A DNA stretch of 64,000 nucleotides, taken from the NCBI GenBank assembly GCA_917880885.1, contig OU862909.1:32920405-32984404 (forward strand), read 5' to 3'. Of the stretch, positions 42,933-53,180 are shown one piece after another; position 1 is the stretch's first letter, and every line of letters starts with the position of its first letter. The notes below the pieces were generated by a model. It made no database searches. It was given only the letters and a program-made list of their open reading frames with translations, and had not been told where the DNA came from. The position numbers were made by a program, and so were the translations under genes. The DNA is from Limnephilus marmoratus. Lineage: Eukaryota > Arthropoda > Insecta > Trichoptera > Limnephilidae.

Positions 42933-43324
42933 TTAACGATTCCTGAGCTTATTTGAAGTAACAAAGTGTAGGTGGCGTAAGTCACTGCTGTAAGGCTTAG
43001 ATGAAAGTCACAAGATACAATTATAAATCTTAGTTGTAAGCTTGATTTTTCACGAAAACGGCGCTAAATAAATTAGCCAAATAAATATTATTATCATTAT
43101 GACATTTTGCTGTCCAGTGACAATTTCTTTTGTAAGTCACGTTAAAACAGAAAATCTTTCGGTTTCATGTAGCCATCGGTCACCATGATTGTTTGTAAGG
43201 CCCACTTATACCACTTGGTGGGAGGGGGGTGGAGGATTTCCTCGGCTGATCGGTGGTCAAATGTGACAGAAAATGATATTTTGATTGGAAAAAGGCGAAA
43301 AAAGTCACCCGAGACCAAAATATA

Positions 43325-44275
43325 CTCAGAAGGTCAAAATATTTCCGCTTTGCAATAAAATCCAAATAAATGGAATATTTCTTAACGCATCCAAAAACTG
43401 AAAACTGTTTTTGAAAGGTGATGAAATACGATATCAATTATAATTATAAATATTATATTTTTTAATGCAAACAAAAAAGTTTTAAAAATGAATCACCTTA
43501 CGTTTTTTCTAACTAAAATTACTGATAACGAAAAAAAACACACTCATACCTTACACACATACAGGGTGTTAAGGGACGTACTTGACTTACTTTAACCAGT
43601 GATTCCTGACATCATTTGGAGTAAAAAATGTAAATGAAATTTTCGTCTCCGGTGACTTTTTTTGACGACTTTTTTTTTTCAAAAATTTTTTCTTCAAAAT
43701 CAAACAAAAAAATATTTCTTCCACATGTCGTCACTGGTCACTCAGCCGGGTGTCCGACGAACCCCTTACCCCGCCTCCAACTGTTCAACAACTACCATTT
43801 TTTATGTTTTTGTAGAAAACAAAAAAAAAAAAAACATCAAAAATGTCATCGGAGACCAAAATTTCATTTACATTTTTTACTCCAAATAATATCAGGAATC
43901 ACTGGATAAAGTAAGTCAAGTACGTCCCTTAACACCCTGTATTTTATTAGGCAAATGTATTTATTATATATGTTATCGTCAACTCACTTTTTGTCGTTTC
44001 ATGTAAAAATAATTAACAAAAATTCCATAAATTTCATATATTTTTTTAAAATTGCGGTCGGATACTTTGGATTCATAAAAGGGTATTTTTTAATTATTTT
44101 GAGGTTAACTCTCTATTTGAATATAAAGCGTGGTGTTTTCTCTTTCCAACACCGTTTAGATCATATTTCTAACCATGATAAGTGAGATACAACGATTTCT
44201 ATGAGACCTGTAGGAGTTATTCCTAAAACCGAACAAATTAACCTGAGGGGTTAATGTCTATCCCGAAACACCCTG
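43325..44275. repeat. Dispersed repeat family A, copy 2 (interrupted)
   Basis: It matches 11148-11660 before and after a 378-bp MITE (43562-43939). The right end CCCGAAACACCCTGT resembles a Tc1/mariner-type terminus and may be the true end of family A; the matching left end was not found. Confidence 0.7.
43562..43939. mobile_element. TA-flanked MITE with about 85-bp inverted ends
   Basis: The ends CAGGGTGTTAAGGGACGTAC and the complement are the outer part of long inverted repeats of about 85 bp with few differences. TA stands on both sides (43560-43561 and 43940-43941). The TA duplication and the CAGGGTG end suggest Tc1/mariner. Overlapping open frames at 43634-43909 are within the non-coding MITE. 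Confidence 0.85.
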
Positions 44276-44751
44276 TAAATGTTCATGCAAACATGGCAAT
44301 GATTAGTTTACAAAGCGGTGGTAATTATTACTAATGAATTATGAATTCTAGTTACAAGATGGTAAAATGAAAGCCCATTCCGTGAAAATGTTGCCAATAA
44401 AATTTCCACTCGAGTCGTGCTCACAAACCGAGGATATTGACGAGCTTTGTAAGACAAGCTTCCTACGTCCGGAAAGCTAAACAATGGCTTCATAACTGAT
44501 TGACAGCCGTCGAGTTGCTGTTGAAAGGCTCTTAATTAATTTAAGCTAAATAGTTGGTATTAAAAACGCCAGTAATATGAGAGGATGTGTGTGGGTCTGG
44601 ATCAATTGAGTAATTATTGTCGATGTGTTACGCATTATTTTCAAAGTGTTATTCAAGATTTATGCCTGGTAAACATTGGTATACTGAGACTTCTTATTTT
44701 TAAATCATTTTTGTCAATCTCATGTTTATTTATTTTTTTACAATTGCTACA
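44276..44751. other. Unassigned stretch
   Basis: No gene or repeat recognised. Confidence 0.35.
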
Positions 44752-44950
44752 CACTGGAGGCCCAGAGGAAAACATCTTTGGGTCATCTTTGGAGATGCTA
44801 TGGGGAGGATCTTTTAGGGAAAGAAAGGAGAGGAAATTCTGGGAGGGAAAAAGGTTTGAGGGGATCTGGGGGTCAATGTTTCCTGGAATGACGGATATAT
44901 GAATTCATCCCTCCCACTGCAGTGGGACGCATCCGCCACAAAACCTACAC
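44752..44950 (-). mobile_element. LINE-A 3' end, copy 4
   Basis: The minus strand matches the LINE-A untranslated end (GATCCTCCCCATAGCATCTC, TTTTCCTCTGGGCCTCCAGT), diverged. Also preserves GCGTCCCACTGCAGTGGGAG upstream, itself a small palindrome. Confidence 0.7.
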
Positions 44951-45159
44951 AAAGCTCATCCCATTTAAAATTAGAATCATCATTATCTTAGACTATTTTT
45001 TCCATATTTTTAGCAGCTAATTTTTTAAGTGGAAAAAAATGTTCGAAGAACTGGTTTTTAACCTAGATAGTGTCTCGGATAAATAATATATCCGATTTTA
45101 TTTACATCGAACATCTATTGACCTTTTCTAAAAGTTGGTTAAGACACAATACCCTAAAA

Positions 45160-45601
45160 AATATTCAGAATCTTAACGACGTAAGCAAATAATTAAAATC
45201 ATGCAGTAACCCCAACGCGACTTACAGAAACGTAAATACTTTTTTTTTATTTATTGTTTATTTTGTGATAATCAACAGAAGATGAGGCAATCATGATCAG
45301 CACCCTTACAACAACATAATTAGGACTGAATGCTGATATCCTGGCTAATATTTAAGATGTTTCTAAACGAATCCCTCCCGAAGTTATTAATTCAACGTCT
45401 AGAAAAATAAAATCTGGTGCTCACCGCTAAATTTATAGTCACACACGGGAAATACAATTTTCAAACCGTTTTACGTAAAATATATTTATGGTGTGGTATT
45501 GTTTTTATTAATTTTAAACATAAATAACTTACATTCCCAATTAAAATGTTATTATATTCACGAATTCGTCGGAATTTATTAAAATGTGAGCTTTGAGCAA
45601 A
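45160..45601. repeat. Dispersed repeat family C, copy 1 (interrupted)
   Basis: AGAATCTTAACGACGTAAG, CTCCCGAAGTTATTAAT and AAAATCTGGTGCT recur in order at 57010-57550. The 45612-46041 MITE lies directly after GAGCAAA, where copy 2 runs on uninterrupted to TTATTAGGG. Confidence 0.75.
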
Positions 45602-45611
45602 CCCCCAATAT

Positions 45612-46041
45612 GACTCCAGATACTAATATCTACAGCCCGTATGTTTGACGAATATCTACAGCTCATATGTTGAACTAATATCTACGAACTTCAGAGTGTT
45701 GATTAATATCTACAGAGCGTAGGTTGAACTAATATCTACAGAGCGTAGGTTGGACTAATCAGCTAAATGTGTCCAATAGTCCGATATTAGGGATTTTTAC
45801 ATACATACTTACATAAATTAAGTTTTTTAAACTGCATACGCAATATTACGTTATTCCAATATGCTATACATAATTGAAAATCCAACCTCTGACAGTACTG
45901 TAGATATTCGTCAACACTTTGGTTCTCATAGATATTAATCAACAGTTTGAGCTGTAGATATTCGTCAACACTTTGATTCCCATAGATATTAGTTCGATTT
46001 TTACAGTTTTTGGAATTCCTGTAGATATTAGTAGACGCCTC
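45612..46041. mobile_element. Mutator-type MITE with arrays of AATATCTAC, copy 2
   Basis: A 430-bp copy of the element at 21954-22398, flanked by CCCCCAATAT (45602-45611 and 46042-46051; 9-10 bp). Its left array has fewer units than copy 1, while the non-repeated middle (TAATCAGCTAAATGTGTCCA onwards) is almost identical, so the arrays vary faster than the core. Confidence 0.85.
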
Positions 46042-46072
46042 CCCCCAATATTAGGGTATTATACCGCTTGGC

Positions 46073-46250
46073 GTTCATCCCGGTAAGACGACAGATGCAG
46101 GATTCGAGTCCCAGTTGCGACCGTTAGCTTTTAATCTTTCTGGGTCTAGTTATTTAACATATTTCGTTTAGATTTGTTAATATCAATGATACATTAGATA
46201 GATGAGAATAACCTTCAAAAGTTATTATAAACGAGAGTTATTTTAATAAA
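46073..46250 (+). mobile_element. tRNA-derived SINE-like fragment
   Basis: GGATTCGAGTCCCAG at about 46111-46125 is a good B box, with TTGGCGTTCATCCCGG as a weak A box region about 40 bases upstream. The body ends in an A-rich stretch near 46250. Confidence 0.5.
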
Positions 46251-46252
46251 AA

Positions 46253-46920
46253 AAAATTTAAAAAACTCATTTTATTTTTGCACAACTGAATTAAAAATAA
46301 ACGAAAAAAAAGCCACGTAAAAAAAAAAAATAAACGAAACAAGTATTGTTTAAGCTAATTTTACATCGATTGCGGATTTAGAATAAGCCGAGTGGTGAAA
46401 TTCAGAGACAGTTTACGCCCGGACTGTATTTTACGATACGATTTGACGAAGAATAAAACTGGATACGGTGCCGTTAAATAATATTCTTTTCGTTTCAATA
46501 GCGGAGAAACCCGCTTGACCAGTCGAGGGTCTGGGCTCATTCCCGGGAGGGGATTTAATTAAACGTTAATACCCGCTGCGAGCGTGGGTAGGCAGAGATT
46601 CCGAACACAAACGCAATAAAAGATATTACAGAATTACCATGTCCACTCCGTGTCACCAACACATGGAGAAAGAGGCCGTTGTTTTGTGCCAATAACAATA
46701 TTATATCCGCAATTCAATAAATAACGGGTTAATGGCACCGTACCACGAGCGGCGATTGTATGCGGGCAGCATCAAGTTGTCATCAATCGGTTGTTTTTTT
46801 TTTAAACAGGGATAACCTTTTAAGCGAAACTTAAAAGAAATATAAATATTTTGGTGTAGGTACAGATCAAAATTTTTAAGAGAAAACACATATTAGTGAA
46901 CTGAAAGAATAAGGAAATGT
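46253..46920. other. Unassigned stretch
   Basis: No gene recognised. 46380-46750 is less AT-rich and apparently single-copy. Confidence 0.35.
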
Positions 46921-47860
46921 ATTTATAAGGCCTTCTTAGACTAGAAAACCCATAAAGAGTGTATTATGCAATTGTTCAATCTATATTACAATATGGTATT
47001 ATAGGCTGGGGAGGAACATTTGTTGTTATTTTTAATCCACTCAAAACCTAGCATGTAACCTAGCTCCTAAAACATTTAACCTTCTCCCCGAGAACTTAAA
47101 AACCGAAACCCAAACCCATACAACATATTTTTACAACAAAGTTTTACAACAATGTAGTTTTACAATAATGTAATTTAAAAAAAAAGATAAGAAAGAAACA
47201 TACACATAAACTTAATAAAAATATTATAATAAACCTACAAAAGCAGCATGAGTACAGTTATTCAAACATTAATAAATAATTATATTCTGTCACCATGTTA
47301 GAAAATAACACCTCTTTTATTAACATATATCTCAATACTATTTGGAAAGATACTTACTGCAAATACTCAAGCTCCATTCTAATTACACCTTCATACACTT
47401 CAAAAAAAAAAAAAAATTACAACTGTGTGTAAATGTGTTGGTACTGTGTCCATGGCCGTATATATACATATTAATGTATTCATGTACCTAGACGCATATA
47501 TATGTGTAAGTGTGTGTGTGTATATGCCTATGTGTGTATGGATGTGTGCACCTGTATATACGTATGCGTATGCACTCACACATATAAATTTTAAAATAAG
47601 GATATGTATCTTCTCACAAACTTATCCTTACCCAATTCTTTTTCTCTTTACTAGTTTTTTATTATAACTTTACCAATTTTCAACATCATTACATTACTAA
47701 TAGTTCCATATGTTAACAATAGACTTCACTTAAAGTAAATATCCTCCATTGTCACCATGAAACAGGCAGCCGCCTAGTATGGTGATTCAATGTATCCAAT
47801 TCTATGTAAATGTCTAATTATGTAACATGTATTTAAATAAATAAATAAATAAATACCTTT
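46921..47860 (+). pseudogene. Jockey-like LINE remnant with (AAAT)n tail
   Basis: At 46959-47018 the plus strand reads VYYAIVQSILQYGIIGWGG, the same motif as in the minus-strand fragment at 12.9 kb. At about 47075 FNLLPENLKTET matches FNQLPVNLRLET of that copy, so the roughly 400 bp between these motifs there are deleted here. The 3' untranslated region contains an A run and a GTGTAT-rich stretch (47400-47580), and ends in (AAAT)n at 47833-47856. The open frame at 47425-47667 is low-complexity and not coding. Confidence 0.75.
47833..47856 (+). repeat. (AAAT)n tail
   Basis: Five to six AAAT units at the end of the LINE remnant. Confidence 0.9.
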
Positions 47861-47959
47861 AAAAAACAATTATCACAATGGATCCTTACATTTAGAAATA
47901 ATGATATATAAAATTTGAAATTAATAAATTACTTGGTTTTTACCACTTTTATTGTTTAT

Positions 47960-48004
47960 AAAACCGACATGTTTCGTCAGCAAAGCTGACTTCTTCAGGG
48001 TTTT
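47960..48004 (-). ncRNA. Minimalist hammerhead-ribozyme motif, 3' terminal repeat
   Basis: Minus strand, 45 nt: stem I AAAACC/GGTTTT (6 bp), core CTGAAGA plus one extra A, stem II GTCAGC/GCTGAC with a TTT loop, GAAA, then self-complementary CATG and the cleavage triplet GTC. All conserved core positions are present. The four-base palindromic stem III cannot close in one molecule but can pair between two copies, as described for Penelope-type hammerheads. Confidence 0.75.
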
Positions 48005-48134
48005 GACAGAACTAATTTTAAATATAGACATATATATAGGTAATAGAGAAAAATAATCGACATAAACAATAATAAAATTTGAAAGAAAATAATGTTTAAG
48101 GGACGAGGGGCAATATAGAACAATTTAAAAAATT

Positions 48135-48419
48135 TTAAAAGGGGAATAGATTTAATAATGGGTCATTTAAAAACAATTTTTGATTATTAATAATATTTAA
48201 ATTTGCATTAACACTCTTTCTAATCTCTAAAATTTCTAATTTATCTAACTGAATGCCATTGACATTACAATGAATTAATTCTATTCCACTGTTAAAATTA
48301 AAGGTATGACTAGTTTCTATTAAATGGTTGGCAAACTCCGAGAAACTATTATTATTTAAAGCTTTCATATGCTCTTTAATCCTTATTTCAAAGTTTCTCG
48401 AAGTTTTACCTATATAAAC
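48135..48419 (-). pseudogene. GIY-YIG endonuclease C-terminal part of a Penelope-like element
   Basis: The minus-strand frame from 48419 to the stop at 48135 (94 residues) starts VYIGKTSRNFEIRIKEH, the second half of the GIY-YIG motif (YIG.T.R.....R..EH). It continues FANHLIETSHTFNF and LDKLEILEIRKSVN, the conserved helix with the catalytic glutamate region, then LFLNDPLLNLF near the end, as in Penelope proteins. The first half of the motif (GIY) is lost at the junction with the inverted arm. The annotated ATG at residue 18 is internal, not a start. Confidence 0.85.
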
Positions 48420-48456
48420 CTATATATATATGTCTATATTTAAAATTAGTTCTGTC

Positions 48457-48501
48457 AAAACCCTGAAGAAGTCAGCTTTGCTGACGAAAAATGTCGGTTT
48501 T
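48457..48501 (+). ncRNA. Hammerhead-like motif, inverted 5' terminal repeat
   Basis: Same 45-nt layout as at 47960-48004, on the plus strand, but the segment after GAAA reads AATGTC, so the CATG palindrome is lost by one substitution. Confidence 0.7.
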
Positions 48502-48546
48502 ATAAACAATAAAAGTGGTAAAAACCAAGTAATTTATTAATTTCAA

Positions 48547-48954
48547 TCATAATGGTGCCACAAAATAAGTTTGCTGTGATAGAAGATATAAAATTTGTTA
48601 CTTAAATTAAATTGTATAATTTTAATAACTATTACTATCAAATTGAATTGCATAATTTAATAACTATTACCGAAATTAATAAATTATTTAGTAACTATTA
48701 CTTAAATTGAATTGCATAATTTTAATAACTATTATTATCAAACCTTTTATTATATACTTTACGCACCAGATTTAAATGTCCGGGTTAAATTTTCCCCACA
48801 GGAAAAACTAAACCCTTTCACACACTTCCCCAAATGATCATCTAGTCAATCCACGCTATGCAATTGCACTATATAAGTATTATAAATACAAAACAATGCA
48901 AGAACAACATGTCAACCTACCAGAGACCAAATTGTAAAATAATTCACCGACTCC
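48547..48954. other. AT-rich stretch with TTAATAACTATTA motif repeats
   Basis: TTGAATTGCATAATTTTAATAACTATTA-type units recur three times loosely at 48605-48735. No gene. Confidence 0.5.
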
Positions 48955-49460
48955 AGATATTTTCATATCAGAGGGTTCGGCTCTGTGGAATTCCTAATTT
49001 GACCTATAAATCCTACTGATCCCTCAATATAAATATTTAAAAAATCTTTTGTAATCCTACATGCATTTAAAATTACTGATTTTTGCATTTTTATATATAA
49101 ATTCTTTGACAAATCTAATATACCTAAATTTTAAATGAGAGACCTAGGTATAATGCCAGTAGCCGAAATGACAAATGGTATCTAATATTTTGATAGTCTG
49201 AGAATGCCAAATTCTTTTAATCTCATTTCCTAAATCTGTATATTTTATTATTTTTTCAGAAACAGATATTTGAATATTACAGGAATTTTGAATAGCTACA
49301 TCAATGGTATAAGTAATATTACAGGAATTTTGAATAGCTACATCAATGGTATAAGTAATATTACAGGAATTTTGAATAGCTACATCAATGGTATAAGTAA
49401 TATTACAGGAATTTTGAATAGCTACATCAATGGTATAAGTAATATTACAGGAATTTGGTT
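48955..49460 (-). pseudogene. Non-LTR retrotransposon C-terminal tail, with a tandemly amplified segment
   Basis: On the minus strand, TIDVAIQNSCNIQISVSEKI leads into IKYTDLGNEIKRIWH, matching a C-terminal segment found in many arthropod LINE proteins (IDVA.PN..N......EK..KY.DL..EI...W). The frame then decays near CHFGYWHYT and a stop. The 42-bp unit TYTIDVAIQNSCNI has been amplified to four copies at 49273-49456. The reverse transcriptase itself is not seen. Confidence 0.65.
49273..49456 (+). repeat. 42-bp minisatellite, 4.4 copies
   Basis: Units at 49273, 49315, 49357 and 49399, plus 16 bases of a fifth, essentially identical. The unit length is a multiple of three, so both strands stay open. 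It is not a CRISPR array: there are no spacers. Confidence 0.97.
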
Positions 49461-49795
49461 AACTCAATGATATAGCTATTATTATTATTTTCTAGTTTAA
49501 ATCTTGAAATCTATTGTTGATAAATCTTGAGTTTTTCTTACTTATCCATTTGTTATTATTTGCTATATTAATTTTATTATTTACTTCCATTCATGCTCAT
49601 TTCATATAATTGAGCATAAATTCCCTTACCAAACACAAGGGCCTTTTCTCTGTATAGTGAGGAAAGGCTATTTTATATTCCTTTATAACACTGTTTCATA
49701 TATAAAAAAAATGTATTTTTATTGTAAAAAAACATACAAATATTAAATAAATACATGTAATATGTGGTAACGCAAAAGAATTCCAACTCAACGGA

Positions 49796-49798
49796 ACC

Positions 49799-49838
<40 letters not shown>

Positions 49839-49841
49839 TTT
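49796..49841 (+). repeat. (TTTA)n microsatellite
   Basis: About eleven TTTA units; the 3' tail (minus strand) of the LINE-like repeat that follows. Confidence 0.95.
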
Positions 49842-50290
49842 GTAAGAAACAAACAGCTTTTACATAATATACAGTGATAAATATACAAATGAACTGAAGT
49901 CAAGCCACAGAAGTTTCTTATGCTAGAGTACATGGGAAATGAAGTTTTAATATTTTAAAATTAATTTTGGGTTATTGGAAGGGGAGAGGAAGGGGAATAT
50001 AGGAAAAGGCTAGGAGATGCTCCCGATACATTGTATACATTGTATATTAATAATCGGTCGTACGTGTAACTTCATATCGATATTTCTTTAGGTTATTACT
50101 AAAAATGTCAATACTTTGAAATTTTGTGTTATATTGTGCACATACGCGAGGAATTGGGGAGTTTTTTCTAATATTTGTTCTATATGTGTGGTTTATTCAT
50201 TTGGGGAATCGCAGGAAGCGGGGGAGAAGTATAAGAGGAAGGTTAAGAAGTTCCTTGATATTCAGATCTAGTAAAGAATTCTGAATGAAA
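49842..50290 (-). repeat. LINE-like 3' end, uninterrupted copy
   Basis: TGTAAGAAACAAACAGCTTTTA and GGAAGGGGAATATAGGA match 29890-30000. The copy adjoins a (TTTA)n tail. It is the intact reference for the copy cut by the hAT element at 30025. No coding motif recognised. Confidence 0.65.
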
Positions 50291-50319
50291 TAGTCTTTAA
50301 TCAGGCATGAAATAGGCTC

Positions 50320-50472
50320 TACAGTCAGATACCAACCCACCCCTCATACCGTTTCCTTCACAGAACTTCTTCCCTAAAAAGACGCTCCACACAACATCCC
50401 CAAAGATGACATAGACCCTTAGGGGCTTTACTTTCCTCCGGGCCTTCTGTGTGAAGCTAATGTAAAAAAATG
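50320..50472 (+). mobile_element. LINE-A 3' end, copy 5
   Basis: It carries CACAACATCCCCAAAGATGA and TTTCCTCCGGGCCTTCTGTG, ending in a short A run. It is 5'-truncated. Confidence 0.7.
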
Positions 50473-51439
50473 CTTAAATTAGATGGAAATAAATATAAAA
50501 ATGATTGTCGGGAATTCAAAATACCAGACATAAAAGTTCTCCTAAAAGCGCTTTAATTGACCCAAACAATCGCATTATAAATTAGCATCGCATAATTTAA
50601 TTCCAAACGATTGAAATAATTGTACCCGTGGCATAAGGAGCAATAATAATGAATGTCACGTATGCGCTACGGTTTCCTCGTAGAAATAAAAGCAGCCAAG
50701 AAATAATAATAAAGTGGCGGAATGACGTCCATCGCGGCGACCGCCCGCAGATCGGCTTAATTGCCACACGGCTCAGGTATTTAGTTAATCGAATAATATT
50801 TTGGTTTTATGATAAAGTTGCGATGGGTGTACCGCTTTAATCAATGGGGCCGCTTTCCATTCATAGGTCGGACAGGCATTACTTATCTTGCCTTACTACC
50901 GTGCAGAGCAGGATATTATCTCCAATGATTTAACCCCCAGACTACCGGGGATTTTTAATTCATGCTGGGCTACTGTTAATTATATGCCATAACGATAAAC
51001 TGGTGTTCAAATATTTTAGTTGAATTACTTTTTTGAATGGAGGAGATAAAGAAAATTCCAAAGCATTTAGAAAAATAAATGGCAAACGATTTTTTTTAAC
51101 TAGACAAACTTATAATAAATTATTATAATTATGTAGGTGTGGTTCTAATTAAAGCGAATAATATATCTTTTCTGTCTTACCAATGTGATATAAACATGCC
51201 TTTCTCTTACCTGAAACAAAAGAGGGAGCAATAATTAATGAATTTGATAAAGAAACATAATAAATATGGAAGACGTTGCTTGAAAAAAAAATAGAAAAAC
51301 AGAAACTTTATTAAAATATTTTTAATAAAGCCAAAAACCACTATAACTTAAAAATACTTGAATGAAATTGGCTAAACGACATTATAACCAATGAGGAAAA
51401 GCCAATACCATTTTTTTCAAAGAAAATTTTTTTAATTAT
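50473..51439. other. Non-repetitive stretch with candidate regulatory block at 50540-50880
   Basis: No gene. The 50540-50880 block contains TTTAATTG, TTAGTTAATCGAATAAT and CTTTAATCAATGGGG, with CpG-richer segments, and matches nothing else in the window. A conserved non-coding element is possible. The short plus frame at 50649-50840 has no recognised domain. Confidence 0.3.
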
Positions 51440-51850
51440 ATCGACGGTCCCGAAGAACAATGTCAGATCAGATAAAAATTGAAAATAGTTCAATTTTGCT
51501 TATTTTAACTTCTTTTTAAGGATTTATAATTTTGAAGCTAACAATTCGTGGTGAAATTTCATTATAATAAGATTGTAAAACAAATATAAAACTTATTTCC
51601 ACTTTTTAATTTATTTGTGACCGTAACCGGTTTCGGCGTGTTAAGGCCATCTTCAGACTGATCTTTATCCAGTGACAAATAAATTAAAGTGGAAATAAGT
51701 TTAATATTTATTTTAATACAATACTCTTTATGATGATTTAAAGGTGTGTATTTTCGGAATTTTCAAGAAATGAAATATGTATATTTCTCGTTCACAAAAA
51801 CAGTAAAAATGAAGAAACATTACTTTAAACAGCTCTACTACTATACTACA
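51440..51850 (+). repeat. Dispersed repeat family D, copy 2 (interrupted)
   Basis: It matches 941-1170 on both sides of an insertion that covers roughly 51540-51730. Confidence 0.7.
51582..51710 (-). mobile_element. Penelope-type hairpin inserted in family D
   Basis: The arms 51582-51620 and 51672-51710 are inverted repeats (TGGAAATAAGT core). On the minus strand the interior reads CTGAAGA, T, GGC ... GCC, GAAA, CCGG, in hammerhead order but with weak stem I. It interrupts repeat D, whose other copy lacks it. Confidence 0.55.
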
Positions 51851-52429
51851 AAATTGCACATCTGACTATTATTTTCTAATATACACATTGGAAAGCTTAT
51901 TTTATCAAGATATTAGAACAATTTTCGTTTCTGCAAAGTGATAAAAAATTATCAATATAGAGGTGTATTTACAATATATGGGAATAATATTAAAATTTAA
52001 ATATTTAGAAATAAAATTTTCTAATATACACAACAGAAAGATTATTTTATCTAGATTTTAGAACAATTTTTGTTTTTGCAATGTGATAAAAAATAACCAA
52101 TAAAGAGGTATATTTAAAATGTAAATTGTCGCTACCGCGACTGAATCGGTATAGGTTTTGGAAATACGCAACCGGGCACCTGAAATTGTCACTGCACCTG
52201 GAATGCACGCATGGAATAAAGAAGAACACTAAAAAAACGGTGTAGTTGTTTCGTGATTCAAAAGTCTGACACATTATTTGCTTAAATTTCGTATGCAGAA
52301 ATGCTTTTCATCATCATTACTAAATTTTCATTTCTATTAAATGGGTTGCTGTATAAGATGTCAGTCAAGTGTAAGAGAGAAGAAAGACAACGCGTACGTG
52401 AAATACTGCGTGAAAATATTTCAGTTTGT
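51851..52429. other. Unassigned AT-rich stretch
   Basis: A diverged 130-bp direct duplication (TTTCTAATATACACA...AGATTATTTTATC at 51875 and 52015). No gene. Confidence 0.4.
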
Positions 52430-52730
52430 CTATTTATTTACGGTCTTACAAACTAACGTATTTCAAATTTTTTTACACAGTTAATTTGCTTAGACAATAT
52501 TGAAAAATTATAAATACTTACGATAAAAAAATAATAACAAATATTAAATAATATTTATAACTTTATCATCATGCGTTTGAGCATTTTTATTGTTAACTTA
52601 AACGTAGGTACATAATGGAGCAAATTTCTCTAAATCTTTCCCATTGGAACCGCCCTATACAATTGCAAGGGTACGATCGCAAGACCATCTTTCGAAGAAA
52701 ATTGAATTCTCGGCCGCTGATTAACGGGCC
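52430..52730 (-). repeat. TTAA-flanked element E, partial copy 3
   Basis: It aligns with the right part of 42216-42932 (CTTACAAACTAACGTATTTC, CATTGGAACCGCCCTATACA) and ends at TTAA (52731-52734). The left end is unclear. Confidence 0.6.
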
Positions 52731-52734
52731 TTAA

Positions 52735-53180
52735 AGATATAATATTATATAATGCTGTTAGTACAAAGGTTGGCAAAATTATTATAATTTCATAGTATTA
52801 ATGATAATTTGCAGATAATAACTGTCAAAGTCATCCCATAGTGCATAAGTAGTCCACGTGGCCGCGTGTTCCTTTATAAAATCGGCATGATGGTGGTGTT
52901 AGAAGGTACCGGGAAATGTCTACACCGCTGTTGGGCGGATCGGCCCGGACAAAGTTTTAATGAGGCGCAATTCTAATAGGACCCCACACCCCAATTCACC
53001 TTAACAGCCCTACAGAATAAGCTCAATTAAATGACCTACCAAACTCCCAGAATCCAGCAAGAGGCGTGATACGTTATTTCCATTGAAATCTTCAAATAAC
53101 TAGCCATATTTTAACGAATGAATATTTTAATGAATGAATTATTTTAACCTACACAGTGATGTAAATTAAATGGTTAGTTT
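52735..53180. other. Unassigned stretch
   Basis: No gene or repeat recognised. 52840-52990 is less AT-rich. Confidence 0.35.

Larger units (their letters stand above)
47915..48546 (-). mobile_element. Penelope-like element, 5'-truncated, with inverted terminal repeats
   Basis: Arms of about 126 bp at 47915-48040 and 48419-48546 are near-perfect inverted repeats. The minus-strand frame between them encodes the end of a GIY-YIG endonuclease, the domain that follows the reverse transcriptase in Penelope-like elements. Each arm holds a hammerhead-ribozyme-like motif. Truncated Penelope copies with an inverted extra terminal repeat at the 5' side are known. The reverse transcriptase domain is gone; the 5' arm joins inside the GIY-YIG domain. 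Confidence 0.85.

Noticed and set aside
47425..47667. Cysteine- and tyrosine-rich 80-codon frame
   Set aside because: It comes from GTGTAT-type low-complexity DNA in a LINE 3' region.
49273..49456. CRISPR-like or protein tandem repeat
   Set aside because: Units are directly adjacent with no spacers, in animal DNA; it is a minisatellite within a LINE relic.
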